64,000 bases of DNA from Ornithinibacillus contaminans (GCF_001038425.2 NZ_LDPV02000050.1:285454-349453), one strand, 5' to 3'; positions 17,083-27,143 are shown, numbered from the stretch's first letter. The notes: generated by a model from the sequence alone, not told the origin. A program made the numbers and translations.

Positions 17083-17988
17083 ATGGAATATAAAACACGA
17101 CGTAAATCGCGAGCGTTGAAAATTTTTAAACTATTAGCTGCTAGAATGCCATTAACCGATGCCGACAATCAGTACTACGCCAATCTGCAGAAAGGCCATG
17201 AAGGGGAGGAAAGATTCGATTCGCTGATTCAATCACTCGAATGCGACTATCTGCTGCTGAATGATCTGTTATTGAAATTCAACAACACCACGTTTCAAAT
17301 CGATTCGTTATTAATTTGCTCCGATGCCATTCATCTCTTTGAAGTGAAAAATTATGAAGGTGATTTCTACTACGATTCCGACAAGCTGTATACAAAATCG
17401 AATACAGAAATCATGAACCCCCTCATCCAATTAACCCGCACCGAATCCCTACTGCGCCAACTACTGCAACACCTTAAGCTCTCACTCCCCATCAACTCCT
17501 ATGTGGTTTTCATTAATCCCGAATTCACGCTATACCAAGCCCCGCGCAATACAAGCTTTATTTTCCCAACCCAGCTTAACCGATTCTTAAAGCAATTGAC
17601 TATTAGTGCGGGAGCTTTAACAACGAAACACAAGCAACTTGCTGAAAAGTTGGCATCGCTACATATGGATGACTTTCCATTCCAGCAATTACCTAGTTAT
17701 GAGTACGAGCAGCTGCGTAAAGGGATTGTTTGCCGGGAGTGTGGTTCGTTCCAGGTTACTATTGTGGGGAAAAATTGTGTTTGTAGGAATTGCGGGGAGC
17801 GGGAGTTGGTCTCAGATTCCATTTTGCGTGGTGTTGATGAATTTAAGTTGCTATTTCCTACTAGTAAAATCACTACAAAAAATATATACAACTGGTGTAG
17901 CATCATAGATTCTAAAAGGAGGATATCAAGAACTCTTGAAAAAAATTTTACTAAAGTTAGCAGTAAACGTTGGACCTATTTCGAATAA
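17083..17988 (+). CDS. NERD-domain protein with a C-terminal zinc ribbon
   Basis: The 301-residue protein has a nuclease-related (NERD) domain at about 35-160 (EGEERFDSLIQSL, FQIDSLLICSDAIHLFEVKN), with the Asp and the ExK pair seen in nuclease-like folds, then a zinc ribbon made of CREC and CRNC at about 220-243. NERD proteins are found in bacteria and plasmids and are thought to process DNA; activity is rarely shown. The ATG at 17083 has AAAGGAAG upstream. It is inserted between walJ and htrA on the opposite strand to both, breaking an otherwise conserved gene order, so it is probably an acquired gene. Confidence 0.83.
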   Translation: MEYKTRRKSRALKIFKLLAARMPLTDADNQYYANLQKGHEGEERFDSLIQSLECDYLLLNDLLLKFNNTTFQIDSLLICSDAIHLFEVKNYEGDFYYDSDKLYTKSNTEIMNPLIQLTRTESLLRQLLQHLKLSLPINSYVVFINPEFTLYQAPRNTSFIFPTQLNRFLKQLTISAGALTTKHKQLAEKLASLHMDDFPFQQLPSYEYEQLRKGIVCRECGSFQVTIVGKNCVCRNCGERELVSDSILRGVDEFKLLFPTSKITTKNIYNWCSIIDSKRRISRTLEKNFTKVSSKRWTYFE

Positions 17989-18126
17989 ACGAGAATACTA
18001 ATATCGTAATAGTACTTCTCGCAATTACTGCGCTCTAATCGTTAATCTCACACGTACTATGTTTATTTCAATAATTAACTGAGTTTTAAATTTTTACGAT
18101 TAGACAGTTGCTTTGATTCTAGGTTG

Positions 18127-18410
18127 GCTTTTGTCATTTAGACGATTTCTATTGGACAATCCTCTTAATTTAAGACTGCTTAGTAACTTTTAACAAATTG
18201 CTATTTGACATTTTAACCGCGTATTCATTAGCTTTTGTCTATTGGCACATTGCAATTGGACATTTCATTCAAGTAAGCACTAGCTTTTGTCCAATAACAC
18301 ACGTTTAATGGACATTTCTTCTCGTAATAGCTGTGCTTTGTCTATTAGCTGACCTCTAATGGACATTTCATTCGAGAAAGCATTGCTTTTAGTCTATTAG
18401 GCCAAACCAC
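18127..18410. repeat. Tandem repeat with a 52-bp period
   Basis: GCTTTTGTC-like starts fall at 18127, 18231, 18283, 18335 and 18386, with a degenerate unit near 18180, so the period is 51-52 bases. Each unit also carries a TGGACATTTC-type box. TGTCYAATA and TAWTGGACA within units are partly inverted copies. No good reading frame crosses it. The flanking sequence from 17989 to 18126 shows no gene. Confidence 0.75.
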
Positions 18411-18431
18411 AGCTAAATTTATGCCCAATAA

Positions 18432-18458
18432 CAAAAAAAGCAGGGCAACTGCCCCGCT
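18432..18458 (-). terminator. Intrinsic terminator of the wal operon
   Basis: AGCAGGGC and GCCCCGCT pair around a short loop; on the minus strand a run of seven T follows. It lies 30 bases after walJ. Confidence 0.85.
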
Positions 18459-18487
18459 AATATCACCAAATCACCCTAACCCGCTCG

Positions 18488-19273
18488 CTACCCAACCTCA
18501 TACATCACTGTAGGCACGCCTGGGTCGGTATCGTGCAAATCAACTGTAATCCCGCGCTCTTGCAAGACTTGATTGACAGACATCCGTGCTAAGTCTTTCA
18601 TATTATTGTCTTTGCTCAAGTGGGCTAGGTAGATGCGCTTCGTGTTATTATCGATAACGTCGGTTAAGGCTAGGCCGCAGTCTTCATTGGAGACGTGGCC
18701 GGAGTCGCCTAGTATTCTACGTTTAACGCTCCATGGGTAGTGGCCCATTCGGAGCATACCGACGTCGTGATTCGCTTCGAAAATGTAGGCGTCGGCGGAT
18801 TCGATGGTCTTTTTGATGCGTTCGGATACGTAGCCTAGGTCGGTAACGAGGGCTACTTTTTTCCCGTTGTTGCGGAAAGTATAGAACATTGGCTCGGCGG
18901 CATCATGGGAGACGCCGAACGATTCGACGTCGATGTCACCGAATGTCTTCACTTCTTCCATGTTAAATATGAATTTTTGGTCTAGGGATAGCTTGCCGAT
19001 GGAGCCTTCCATCGCTTTCCACGTTTTTTCATTTGCATAGATTGGTAGATTATATTTTCTCGCAACGATACCTAAGCCTTTGATATGATCACTATGCTCA
19101 TGGGTTACAAGGATGCCTGATAATTCTTCTGGTGCGACATTGACTTCTTGAAACAGCTTGTCCATTTGCTTCCCGCTAAGGCCAGCGTCGACTAAGAGTT
19201 TCTCTTTTTCTGATTCGATATAAAATGCGTTTCCCGTACTCCCTGAGGCTAAGACGCTAAAACGTAATGTCAA
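18488..19273 (-). CDS. walJ: Metallo-beta-lactamase-fold hydrolase WalJ (YycJ)
   Basis: The 261-residue MBL-fold protein opens with [17 protein letters not shown] and has the metal motif [11 protein letters not shown] (about 57-67), then further His/Asp ligands such as [12 protein letters not shown] and LAHLS. WalJ is a nuclease-like MBL protein linked to mismatch repair and to coordination of replication and wall synthesis in Firmicutes. The start is TTG, overlapping the walI stop codon, as expected for translational coupling at the end of the walRKHIJ operon. Confidence 0.93.
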   Translation of the reverse strand: MTLRFSVLASGSTGNAFYIESEKEKLLVDAGLSGKQMDKLFQEVNVAPEELSGILVTHEHSDHIKGLGIVARKYNLPIYANEKTWKAMEGSIGKLSLDQKFIFNMEEVKTFGDIDVESFGVSHDAAEPMFYTFRNNGKKVALVTDLGYVSERIKKTIESADAYIFEANHDVGMLRMGHYPWSVKRRILGDSGHVSNEDCGLALTDVIDNNTKRIYLAHLSKDNNMKDLARMSVNQVLQERGITVDLHDTDPGVPTVMYEVG

Positions 19274-20199
19274 TTCTCTTCACTCCGATTTTCTTCTCCT
19301 AGCTTGGTCAAAAATAATGCTAGCATACTTTCTTTAAATTCATCTTGCTCGATGATAGTCTGTGTGTTGCTGATGCTGATTTCTAATACACTCGCTACAA
19401 AATCATCATTAACTGGGATAACTTTCCCTTCGATTCCGTTCACAAAGCGTTCTCCAGAATTGTTAATCGTAATCTTCCACGTGGGAACTAATACTTGGCG
19501 ACCACTATTCAATGGCAGCATCGTCTGGTAACCAAGCTCGACGTCGGTCACTTCATCCTTCGAGAATAATACGTTATTTTCATATAAGGTATATACCGCT
19601 TGGAACGGTTTAATAAGCGAGCGCTCTTCATTCACAACCTCTGGTTCACCTAGAACAGATTGTGTATAGGCCACGATTTCATTGTTTTCATTTAGGTAAG
19701 CAAAAATCAGGCCACTCTGATTATAGTAAACAACTTTATCATTCTGTTTCTGGAAAAATGTCAGGATATTGCGCTCTTTATCCCACGAATCCAGGCTGTA
19801 TTGATCCCCCATGTACACTTGGCTCAAGACGATCTGTGTTAATTCTTCATCCGTTGCCTTGGCTGGTATTTCAGGTGGGTCATCAAACCGGGAAATAATA
19901 AAATTATTATTCACGACCTCAATGTCTTGGTTTTTCGCTTCTTTAATGAGATCTATTTCCTCTTGGGTGAACGTTTTTTTACTAACGATTAATGATTCAT
20001 TAGCGGTTGCTTCTGGTAAATCCTCCGTCACCTTAATATTTTCTGACTCCAGCTGCCTTTTTTCATGCTCGGTCTGCTGGACAACCTCTGGTGAGTCAAA
20101 ATCCTCATTGGTTTGTTTTTGCATGACGATAACAATCAAATAAATATTAAGCAGGAAAAAGCAGAGGATAAATATTGTTTTAATTTGACTCCATTGCAT
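19270..20199 (-). CDS. walI: WalI (YycI), membrane regulator of WalK
   Basis: A 309-residue bitopic membrane protein: short cytoplasmic N-terminus, one helix (about 8-25, [19 protein letters not shown]), then a large extracellular YycI domain. With WalH it contacts the WalK sensor at the membrane and holds down or tunes its kinase activity, depending on species. It follows walH by two bases and overlaps walJ, consistent with one polycistronic message. Confidence 0.92.
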   Translation of the reverse strand: MQWSQIKTIFILCFFLLNIYLIVIVMQKQTNEDFDSPEVVQQTEHEKRQLESENIKVTEDLPEATANESLIVSKKTFTQEEIDLIKEAKNQDIEVVNNNFIISRFDDPPEIPAKATDEELTQIVLSQVYMGDQYSLDSWDKERNILTFFQKQNDKVVYYNQSGLIFAYLNENNEIVAYTQSVLGEPEVVNEERSLIKPFQAVYTLYENNVLFSKDEVTDVELGYQTMLPLNSGRQVLVPTWKITINNSGERFVNGIEGKVIPVNDDFVASVLEISISNTQTIIEQDEFKESMLALFLTKLGEENRSEEN

Positions 20200-20201
20200 C
20201 C

Positions 20202-21521
20202 TCAGCTCACTCCTTTACTATGATTGGTTTCATCAAAGTTAATGTACGCCCATTCCCCGTTCACCTTAATGAGCCAGGATGGGTATAAGGAAAAGGTACT
20301 GCCTTGCAATTCGGAATAGCTTAACCGATAACCTAGCTGTATATCTTCTATTTGTTCGATTTCATATATCGAATTGTTTTTCAAGTACTTGATTAATTCT
20401 GACCCCGTCTTTTCTAATTCAAAATTATCCTCAAACGGTTGAAATATCGTATAAAGTGGTCGCCTATACTCCGATAGTTCATTATCAATCCAAAGCTGTT
20501 CAATCGATGCCAAATTATTGCCATTAAAGACCGGATAGCTATTATAGTACATTTGGTACCGGATGAAATTTTGCGGTGTATTGATACTTTCTAGTCGATA
20601 GGATTGGCCAAAATCGCGCATCCAACCCTTATAGCCGTTGATGCTTGCAATGCTCCTATCTAATAAATCCATTTTACCGAGCGGCTCTGAATTTTCCTGT
20701 GGATTTACATATTCCATACTGATTCGATTTGGAAAAATTCGCATGGAACGTTGTCCGTCCTGATACCACATTTCATTATCATCGGTGACATTTTCAATGA
20801 CAGAATAGGCATCCGGTGCAAAGAATAAGGCATTTTTCATCAAATTCGGATCAATCGGTTCAATATTAACGGTGTATCCACTCATCTCCGGTTCACCGAT
20901 TGGTACATAGATTGGATAGTCTGATTCTTCCAGTTCAGTATATTCGGTTAAGCCATCTAACGTATTAAAATAATAGGTAAGCAGCTCATGTTTTTGTGAA
21001 TTATTGGCTTCCGCGACAACTTGTGTTTGCCCATCGGTTGATAGGAAGCTAAAGGTTACCGAATTATCCGTTTCTAGCGTAATATACATCCGCTGGAATG
21101 AAAAATTACGAACCGTCGACAATTCCTCTACATTATTTAATGTAAATAAGCTCGAGATTATTTCCAATGGTAGTACCTCTGGAAAAACAACCTCCACGTT
21201 AAGCTGGTCGTCTGGCGGTCCACTGGCCTCTTGTGACCGGACATTATAGAGCACCCAGGTTTGCATGTCTTCATAAAGCTTCTCGCGATCAGCTGGATTG
21301 GTAAAGCCAAAGTGATATTGGTATTTATTAAACATCACCGTGCTTGGTCGGACTAGCGTTTTTTTCGTTTCTTCCACGCCGCCCAGGTCAATCTCATCCA
21401 CTAAATCATCATCATCGGCATTTTCCTCATAGGGCTGGTAGCTCCATAGGCTAAACGTCAATATTAAGCTAATACCAACTAAAATGGCTAACGTATAAGA
21501 CTTAATGACTTCAATATTCAT
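20202..21521 (-). CDS. walH: WalH (YycH), membrane regulator of WalK
   Basis: The 439-residue protein has one N-terminal helix (about 8-27, YTLAILVGISLILTFSLW) and a large extracellular domain of the YycH family that modulates the WalK kinase. Its start codon shares a base with the walK stop codon, showing tight coupling. Length and position fit the B. subtilis family. Confidence 0.93.
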   Translation of the reverse strand: MNIEVIKSYTLAILVGISLILTFSLWSYQPYEENADDDDLVDEIDLGGVEETKKTLVRPSTVMFNKYQYHFGFTNPADREKLYEDMQTWVLYNVRSQEASGPPDDQLNVEVVFPEVLPLEIISSLFTLNNVEELSTVRNFSFQRMYITLETDNSVTFSFLSTDGQTQVVAEANNSQKHELLTYYFNTLDGLTEYTELEESDYPIYVPIGEPEMSGYTVNIEPIDPNLMKNALFFAPDAYSVIENVTDDNEMWYQDGQRSMRIFPNRISMEYVNPQENSEPLGKMDLLDRSIASINGYKGWMRDFGQSYRLESINTPQNFIRYQMYYNSYPVFNGNNLASIEQLWIDNELSEYRRPLYTIFQPFEDNFELEKTGSELIKYLKNNSIYEIEQIEDIQLGYRLSYSELQGSTFSLYPSWLIKVNGEWAYINFDETNHSKGVS

Positions 21522-23344
21522 TAGCTATTCCTCCGCTTCTTACCCATTAGCGGGAGTGTAAATAATATTGTCGTGCCTTTGCCTTCTTTACTCTTCGCCC
21601 AAATTCTGCCGTGATGTGCTTCTACTAATTCCTTGGAAATAGCAAGGCCAAGACCTGTTCCGCCAAATTTCCGTGTCCGTGCTTTATCCACTCGGTAGAA
21701 TCGTTCAAATATTTTCTCCAATTTATCATAGGCGATTCCCATTCCCTCATCCTCAATGGAAATCATCAATTGATGGCGCTGCTTCACGACTTTACAGGTG
21801 ATTTTGCCACCTTCTGGGGAATATTTAATCGCATTAGAAATAATATTATCAATAACTTGAATAAGCTTATCCTTATCAATCCAGACATAGAGCTTTTCAT
21901 TTGGTAAATCACGAATGAATTCAATATGCTCTGGAATATTCATCTCAAACCGATCGATAATATGATGGAATAACCCAATAAAATCAGTGCGTTCCTTTTG
22001 AAGTGGATGCTCTTTATTATCAATTTTCGAAAGCTGTAGTAAATCATTCACCATTCGAATCATACGGTCTGTTTCGTTTTGGGCCACACCTAAAAATTTC
22101 GGTGCAATCTCTTTGTTTTCCCATTCCCCTTCGATTAATGCCTCGACATAGCTTTTCATCGTCGTCAGTGGCGTGCGAAGCTCATGGGAAACGTTCGATA
22201 CGAATTCCCGGCGTTCCTTCTCGATTTTTTCTTGCTCGGTAACATCACTTATAACTGTAATAAAGCCTGTCACATCGTCATCATCATCCATCACCGTGGA
22301 GAAGTTAGCACGGATTAGGAAAATATCATTTTCATCACTAAAGTCTAAAATCATCGAGCCACTTTCTTGTAGCTCGGTTAAATCCTCTAATTTCTCATCT
22401 AGCTTTAAGACATCGATGATATTTTGCCCATAGCTTTCCTCTGGACTAACGCCAAGCAGGATGCCTGCCGCTTCATTCATGAGCGTAATCGCACCTGTTT
22501 CATCGGTTGCTATCACACCATCAGACATATTTTCGAGGACGGAATTTAGCTTGCTCGTTTCTTCCTCTGTTTTTGCATGGGAAAATTTTAACTGATCGGT
22601 TAAATCATTAAATGCAATCGCCAATTGGCCAATTTCATCGGTTCCATACACATTTACCTTTTGTGTGAAATCACCTTTCCCCACGATTTGCGTTTGACGG
22701 CGAATTTCCATAATTGGTTTGGTAATAGCACGTGCCACCAGGATTCCGAGAAAGGCAGATACGACAATTGCCCAAACTGAACCATTGAAGAAGATGCGAT
22801 TAATCTCTTCTAATTGATCATAAATATTCTGAAACGGTGCTTCCACATAAATGGCACCAACTATTCGATTCTCATCATTAATTAAAGGCGTAGCAACGCG
22901 ATAAATTCGATTGCCATCCTCATCTAATTGCTTATCATCCCGTTCATCTTCCATCAGAAGAGCAAGCTGGATAATTTCTAAGGTTGATTTTTTCCCCACA
23001 TCATCCTGCTGGGAAGACTTATTCGTCGCAAGAATTCGACTCTGATTATCAACAACAAGTAAATTCCAATTATTATTCGTATCAATATCTCGAATAATGC
23101 CTTGTAAATCTTGTTGAAGCGTATTTTCGTCCTCTTCCGTACGATCCTCGTTAAACGCATCTTCTAGGTAGTGACTTAATACATCAATTCTACTCTCGAT
23201 CGATTCGATAAAATTAGTCGTTAATTCCTTCTCTAAGGAATGGGAAAAATAGGAGCCAATTACCTGCACGGCCACTAATAATAACAATATAAAAATGATA
23301 ATAAATTTCGCTTGTATGGAGCGAAAAAAGCCAACTTTATGCAT
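21521..23344 (-). CDS. walK: Sensor histidine kinase WalK (YycG)
   Basis: A 607-residue sensor kinase: membrane helix 1 (about 14-33), extracellular Cache-like domain (about 35-180), membrane helix 2 (about 188-206), HAMP (about 205-255), PAS (about 262-330), HisKA with the phospho-acceptor in NVSHELRTPL (His387) and an ATPase domain (NAIKYSPEGG; GTGLGLAISKELVEAHHG). WalK phosphorylates WalR and controls peptidoglycan hydrolase genes; the pair is essential in most Firmicutes. The gene lies five bases after walR. Confidence 0.97.
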   Translation of the reverse strand: MHKVGFFRSIQAKFIIIFILLLLVAVQVIGSYFSHSLEKELTTNFIESIESRIDVLSHYLEDAFNEDRTEEDENTLQQDLQGIIRDIDTNNNWNLLVVDNQSRILATNKSSQQDDVGKKSTLEIIQLALLMEDERDDKQLDEDGNRIYRVATPLINDENRIVGAIYVEAPFQNIYDQLEEINRIFFNGSVWAIVVSAFLGILVARAITKPIMEIRRQTQIVGKGDFTQKVNVYGTDEIGQLAIAFNDLTDQLKFSHAKTEEETSKLNSVLENMSDGVIATDETGAITLMNEAAGILLGVSPEESYGQNIIDVLKLDEKLEDLTELQESGSMILDFSDENDIFLIRANFSTVMDDDDDVTGFITVISDVTEQEKIEKERREFVSNVSHELRTPLTTMKSYVEALIEGEWENKEIAPKFLGVAQNETDRMIRMVNDLLQLSKIDNKEHPLQKERTDFIGLFHHIIDRFEMNIPEHIEFIRDLPNEKLYVWIDKDKLIQVIDNIISNAIKYSPEGGKITCKVVKQRHQLMISIEDEGMGIAYDKLEKIFERFYRVDKARTRKFGGTGLGLAISKELVEAHHGRIWAKSKEGKGTTILFTLPLMGKKRRNS

Positions 23345-23349
23345 GTAAT

Positions 23350-24054
23350 CTACTCCTGATCAGGATTACGTAAATAATAACCAACACCGCGTCGTGTCAC
23401 GATCCATGCTGGGTTACTCGGATTCTCCTCTATTTTCTCACGCAGTCTTCTTACTGTTACATCCACGGTTCTGACATCACCAAAATAATCATAGCCCCAA
23501 ACCGTTTCTAGTAAATGTTCTCTCGTCATTACCTGTCCAATGTGACGCGCTAAGTAATGCAATAGCTCAAATTCACGATGGGTTAACTCGATTTCCTTGC
23601 CATCTCTTGAGACGGTATAGGCATCAGGGTGGATCACAAGTGAACCGATCGCAATGTCTTTGTTTTCTCTTGTTGAATCTTCTGGTACATTCTGCTGCCT
23701 GCGAAGATTTGCTTTGACACGAGCAATTAATTCACGATTGCTAAATGGCTTGGTTACATAGTCATCTGCTCCAAGCTCAAGACCTAATACTTTATCAATT
23801 TCGGAATCCTTTGCTGTTAGCATGATAATCGGCATGGTTTGCGTTTTGCGAATCTCACGGCAAACTTCATTACCATCTTTATTTGGAAGCATAATGTCCA
23901 ATAGGATTAAATCTGGCTTTTCTGTTTCTGCTAATTTGATTGCTTCATCACCATCATAGGCGCAAATAACTTCATAGCCTTCTTTTTCTAAATTAAATTT
24001 CAATATATCTGCAATTGGTTGTTCGTCATCTACTACTAATATCTTTTGTACCAC
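23350..24054 (-). CDS. walR: Response regulator WalR (YycF)
   Basis: A 234-residue OmpR-type regulator: receiver domain with the acidic pocket VVDDE, phospho-acceptor Asp53 in LILLDIML, and the Lys in DDYVTKPFS; then a winged-helix domain ([18 protein letters not shown]). It activates autolysin genes and represses inhibitors of them in response to WalK. The start is GTG with AGGAAG upstream. First gene of the walRKHIJ operon; the upstream gap to 24286 holds its promoter. Confidence 0.97.
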   Translation of the reverse strand: MVQKILVVDDEQPIADILKFNLEKEGYEVICAYDGDEAIKLAETEKPDLILLDIMLPNKDGNEVCREIRKTQTMPIIMLTAKDSEIDKVLGLELGADDYVTKPFSNRELIARVKANLRRQQNVPEDSTRENKDIAIGSLVIHPDAYTVSRDGKEIELTHREFELLHYLARHIGQVMTREHLLETVWGYDYFGDVRTVDVTVRRLREKIEENPSNPAWIVTRRGVGYYLRNPDQE

Positions 24055-24286
24055 GATATCACTTCCTTTTTTAGTTTCATCTATAATTTTCGTAAAGAAT
24101 CGATTATTTATCGTGTGTTTTCTTTATTTTAACGTACTTTTTCGCAAATGTCTTGTTTCCGAAAAGTAATATCCTGCTAATTTTAATCGTGTGTCTTACT
24201 AGCTTCGGATATATAGCTAGTTGTTATTTACTTTTCTTTTTTCAAAAACACACAAGCATTTCATTTACTATTTTCAACTCTACTGA

Positions 24287-24325
24287 AAAAGCTAGCTCAT
24301 TGTGTATTTCTATGAGCCAGCTTTT
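24287..24325 (-). terminator. Intrinsic terminator of the LysM/M23 gene
   Basis: AAAAGCTAGCTCAT and ATGAGCCAGCTTTT pair with one mismatch around an 11-base loop; five T follow on the minus strand. Confidence 0.8.
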
Positions 24326-24336
24326 GTTATCTGCTA

Positions 24337-25824
24337 TTATTTTAGATATTTTAATGGGTTTTGTAGGGCACCGTTTTTGTATACTTCAAAGTGTAGATGG
24401 ATACCGGTTGCATGTCCGGTTGCACCCATGATACCAATTTGTGTGCCTTGTTGAACGGTTTGTCCCACGCTTACCTGAATCGATGAAAGGTGGGCATAAA
24501 TGGTTTTCATGCCATTGTTATGGTTGATTTCAATTTTGTTCCCGAAACTCCCTTGGCGACCGGCAAATACGACGGTTCCGTTATCGGCTGCTAATATCGC
24601 ACGACTGGATGGGCGGGCAATATCAATTCCTTTGTGATAAGAACCCCAGCGATAGCCTTGTTCACTTGAGATGTAGCCACCAACTGTTGGCCATTTCAAG
24701 GTTCCTGTCCCTCGTGAAGGAATGACCTTTGTTCCTTTTACAATCACCTTGTTAACGACTTCTTTTGTGATAGTTTCTTCTAGCACATCACGCTTGGTCT
24801 CTTTACCATTATGCAATTCTAATGCGTAGTGAACGATTTTTTCACCATCAGAACCTTCTTGGGTTACCTTTTGATCACCCTTAAATAGTTCGTCTGATTC
24901 CACAATTTCTGTTTTATAGGCAATGGTTTCTTTTTTCTTTTCTTCCTTATTTACTACGACATCAACGAACGGCTTATATTCTGTTACGTTAATTTCTTGA
25001 CCGATTTGTAATAAGGAATCTTCTTTTAGCTTAGGGTTTAGCTCTAGTAGCGTATCTAATGAAAGATCATACTTAGAAGCAATGGATCCAAGCACTTCAC
25101 CTTCTTGTACCTTGTGCTTCTCTTCCTCCAAGGTACCTTTTTCTAATAGCTTAAGGCCCTCTTTTACTGTGTTTACTTTATTCGGATCTACTTTTTCATC
25201 GGAAAATGAAACCTTTTCTGATAACGATACGTCTAATATAATAGCATCACCAACTGCAAGGTCTGCTGGTTTTCCAGTAGTAGGAGCAACGATTTGGGGA
25301 CCGTCTGATTCTACTCGAGCAGATTTTGCAGCTTGTATTTTATCTAGTGTGTCTTGATCTACATATTTCAATTGATAATCCTGAATAACTTTTTCTGCGT
25401 CTTCTTGATTCTCGAAGTACCCAACGACATTATCACCCATCTTCAGCGCGGTGACTGGGGATTTAATTGTTAGGTTTTCTTCTAAATACTGGCTAATGGA
25501 ATCATTATCATATGTAGGATTAAAAACTAACTCCGATAAAAATTCGACATTTTCTCCGATGGCTAGGTCAATATCCTCATATTTTTTTTCTGCGTTCTGT
25601 AATTTCGTATGGATGATTTCCTCAACAATGGTTTGATCGCTTACTTGTCCAATATGGTTCCCGTCCACATATACATGGTAAACCGTATCAACGCTATTCG
25701 TTCCTTCTGCGAAGACAATCCCTGTTGCGAGTAGCATCATCAAACTGGTGCTGAAAATGGCCTTCTTTACTAGTTTTCGGTTTTGCTTCTTTTGGACTTT
25801 CTGCTCATTTTTCCAAAAAATCAC
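24337..25824 (-). CDS. Secreted LysM-G5-M23 peptidoglycan hydrolase
   Basis: A 495-residue exported protein: basic N-terminus and signal or anchor helix (about 22-40, AIFSTSLMMLLATGIVF), a long linker, LysM (about 243-285, VQEGEVLGSIASKYDLSLDT), G5 (about 290-370) and a C-terminal M23 domain (about 385-495; YHKGIDIA and GIHLHFEVYKN carry the zinc ligands). It should bind glycan and cut peptide crosslinks. The start is GTG after AGGGGGA. It lies just downstream of walR's position on the same strand but upstream in the map of an independent terminator, so it is a separate unit and a plausible member of the WalR regulon. Confidence 0.88.
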   Translation of the reverse strand: MIFWKNEQKVQKKQNRKLVKKAIFSTSLMMLLATGIVFAEGTNSVDTVYHVYVDGNHIGQVSDQTIVEEIIHTKLQNAEKKYEDIDLAIGENVEFLSELVFNPTYDNDSISQYLEENLTIKSPVTALKMGDNVVGYFENQEDAEKVIQDYQLKYVDQDTLDKIQAAKSARVESDGPQIVAPTTGKPADLAVGDAIILDVSLSEKVSFSDEKVDPNKVNTVKEGLKLLEKGTLEEEKHKVQEGEVLGSIASKYDLSLDTLLELNPKLKEDSLLQIGQEINVTEYKPFVDVVVNKEEKKKETIAYKTEIVESDELFKGDQKVTQEGSDGEKIVHYALELHNGKETKRDVLEETITKEVVNKVIVKGTKVIPSRGTGTLKWPTVGGYISSEQGYRWGSYHKGIDIARPSSRAILAADNGTVVFAGRQGSFGNKIEINHNNGMKTIYAHLSSIQVSVGQTVQQGTQIGIMGATGHATGIHLHFEVYKNGALQNPLKYLK

Positions 25825-25951
25825 GGATTTTCCCCCTATTACCTGGAACTATATAGTTAAATGAAAATAATGTCATAGAGTAAAAGACCTATTTGGGTCC
25901 TCTACTAATCTACCATAATTTGATAGGGGAAGGGAACAGAATCCGGGCTTT

Positions 25952-25968
25952 TGTAAAGAAAATGTATA
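25952..25968. promoter_or_regulatory. WalR-box-like site upstream of the M23 hydrolase
   Basis: TGTAAA-GAAAA-TGTATA resembles the WalR consensus (TGTWAH, five bases, TGTWAH) with one mismatch, in reverse orientation about 130 bases before the gene. The remainder of 25825-26138 is A+T rich with an additional small inverted repeat at 26066-26091 (GTAACAG and CTGTTAC). Confidence 0.35.
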
Positions 25969-26138
25969 ATAACCTACAAAAAACGGTAAATTATTCTTTG
26001 AATTCATAAAAAATGTAAGATTTGGGGGTATTTTTTCCAAAATTAGGGATTAATTTTACGAGATTGTAACAGCCGGTAGGGAGCCTGTTACCCGTTTCAT
26101 CCACCCATTATGCTCTAGCAATCTCTAATCACAATCAA

Positions 26139-26172
26139 ATCACCCTACCCTAATACGGCTGGAAAGGGTGAT
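26139..26172 (-). terminator. Probable terminator of the lipoprotein gene
   Basis: ATCACCCT and AGGGTGAT pair around an 18-base loop just after the stop codon; the T-run on the minus strand is weak. Confidence 0.5.
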
Positions 26173-26185
26173 GTTCTTTGGGGAT

Positions 26186-26710
26186 TTATTCGTAAGTGAT
26201 TTGTATATCGTTTTCGTCGTCTGGGATTTGGTTGGTATAGGCTATCCAGTAGGTTAATTCTAGTGAGATGTTTTCAATTGGGTTATTGTTATGGGAAACA
26301 GCTTTAGCTGGTTCTCCTAATACGGTTACGTCTTTCACTTGCTCATTTGATTTTACTATCGTAATGATTGGTGTGTGCTCGGAACCTAGAACAGTGGTCC
26401 CTTGTGTTGAAATGGACTCATTAAGGACTATTTCTAATCCATCCTCCGTTTGTTTCAGCATCGAAACGTTTAAATTCTGCATTGCAATTTCTCTGTAGAC
26501 GACAATAATGAAATTTCCTTTAATATCGTAATTAATAATTGTATCGTACCTAATATCGTTCTCGTTCATTGTGTCCAGTATGCTTTGTTCCAGTGTTAAA
26601 ACCTTATTGGGACTTTCTTGATCCGCCTTGGCCGCTTCGGTCGTATCATCACATGCCATTAAACTAATCAGTATGCCGATCGACAGGAATAGTCTCGGGA
26701 TTCTTTTCAA
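26186..26710 (-). CDS. Small lipoprotein of unknown function
   Basis: The protein of 174 residues starts MKRIPRLFLSIGILISLMAC, a clear lipoprotein signal (lipobox LMAC). The mature part is about 155 residues, acidic, with beta-rich repeats and no recognised motif. The TTG start was chosen because AAGGAGG lies eight bases upstream; the GTG three codons earlier overlaps that site. It lies alone between the wall hydrolase and a repeat array, with no partner gene. Confidence 0.72.
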   Translation of the reverse strand: MKRIPRLFLSIGILISLMACDDTTEAAKADQESPNKVLTLEQSILDTMNENDIRYDTIINYDIKGNFIIVVYREIAMQNLNVSMLKQTEDGLEIVLNESISTQGTTVLGSEHTPIITIVKSNEQVKDVTVLGEPAKAVSHNNNPIENISLELTYWIAYTNQIPDDENDIQITYE

Positions 26711-26899
26711 ATCGCTCACCTCCTTACCTATTCCATACGTTTTGATTTGCGAAAAGATTCAATCTACTAGTAAACAGAAAAAAGTTTGCGAAAGTGGTTT
26801 ATTATTTTCATTCTATTTCTCTTTGTACGTATAGATAGATAAAATTTACTGGCAAAAACTCATTATGCTGCCATTCACTGGTTGGGTAGCGGCATGTGG

Positions 26900-27125
26900 T
26901 TCGGGATTTATCGCTTGGGGTTCGGGATATCTCCGGTGACGTTCGGGATTTCTCCCCGCTGGTTCGGGATATCCGCTAATCTATTCGGGATTGGTGAGGT
27001 GGTTCGGGATTTATCACGTAATGTTCGGGATATCTAGCGGCGGGTTCGGGATTTATCGCTTGAGTTCGGGATATCTTGCTTATCTTTCGGCATACAGGGC
27101 TGCATGCGGCAGCATGGTCCGGGAT
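26900..27125. repeat. TTCGGGAT array with a 21-bp period
   Basis: TTCGGGAT occurs exactly at 26900, 26921, 26942, 26963, 26984, 27003, 27024, 27045 and 27065, with decayed copies near 27086 and 27118. Spacing is 21 bases with occasional 19 or 20. Units alternate between TTCGGGATTT and TTCGGGATAT types, so the higher-order period is about 42. Read in one frame it gives repeated FGI residues, but no credible gene is present. The gap from 26711 to 26899 holds nothing else recognisable. Confidence 0.85.
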
Positions 27126-27143
27126 TACTCCACCCACCAAACA

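Noticed and set aside
18127..18410. CRISPR array
   Set aside because: Units are diverged along their length and spacers are not unique; no cas genes nearby.
26900..27125. CRISPR array
   Set aside because: Repeats of 8-13 bases at a 21-base period with no distinct spacers and no cas genes.
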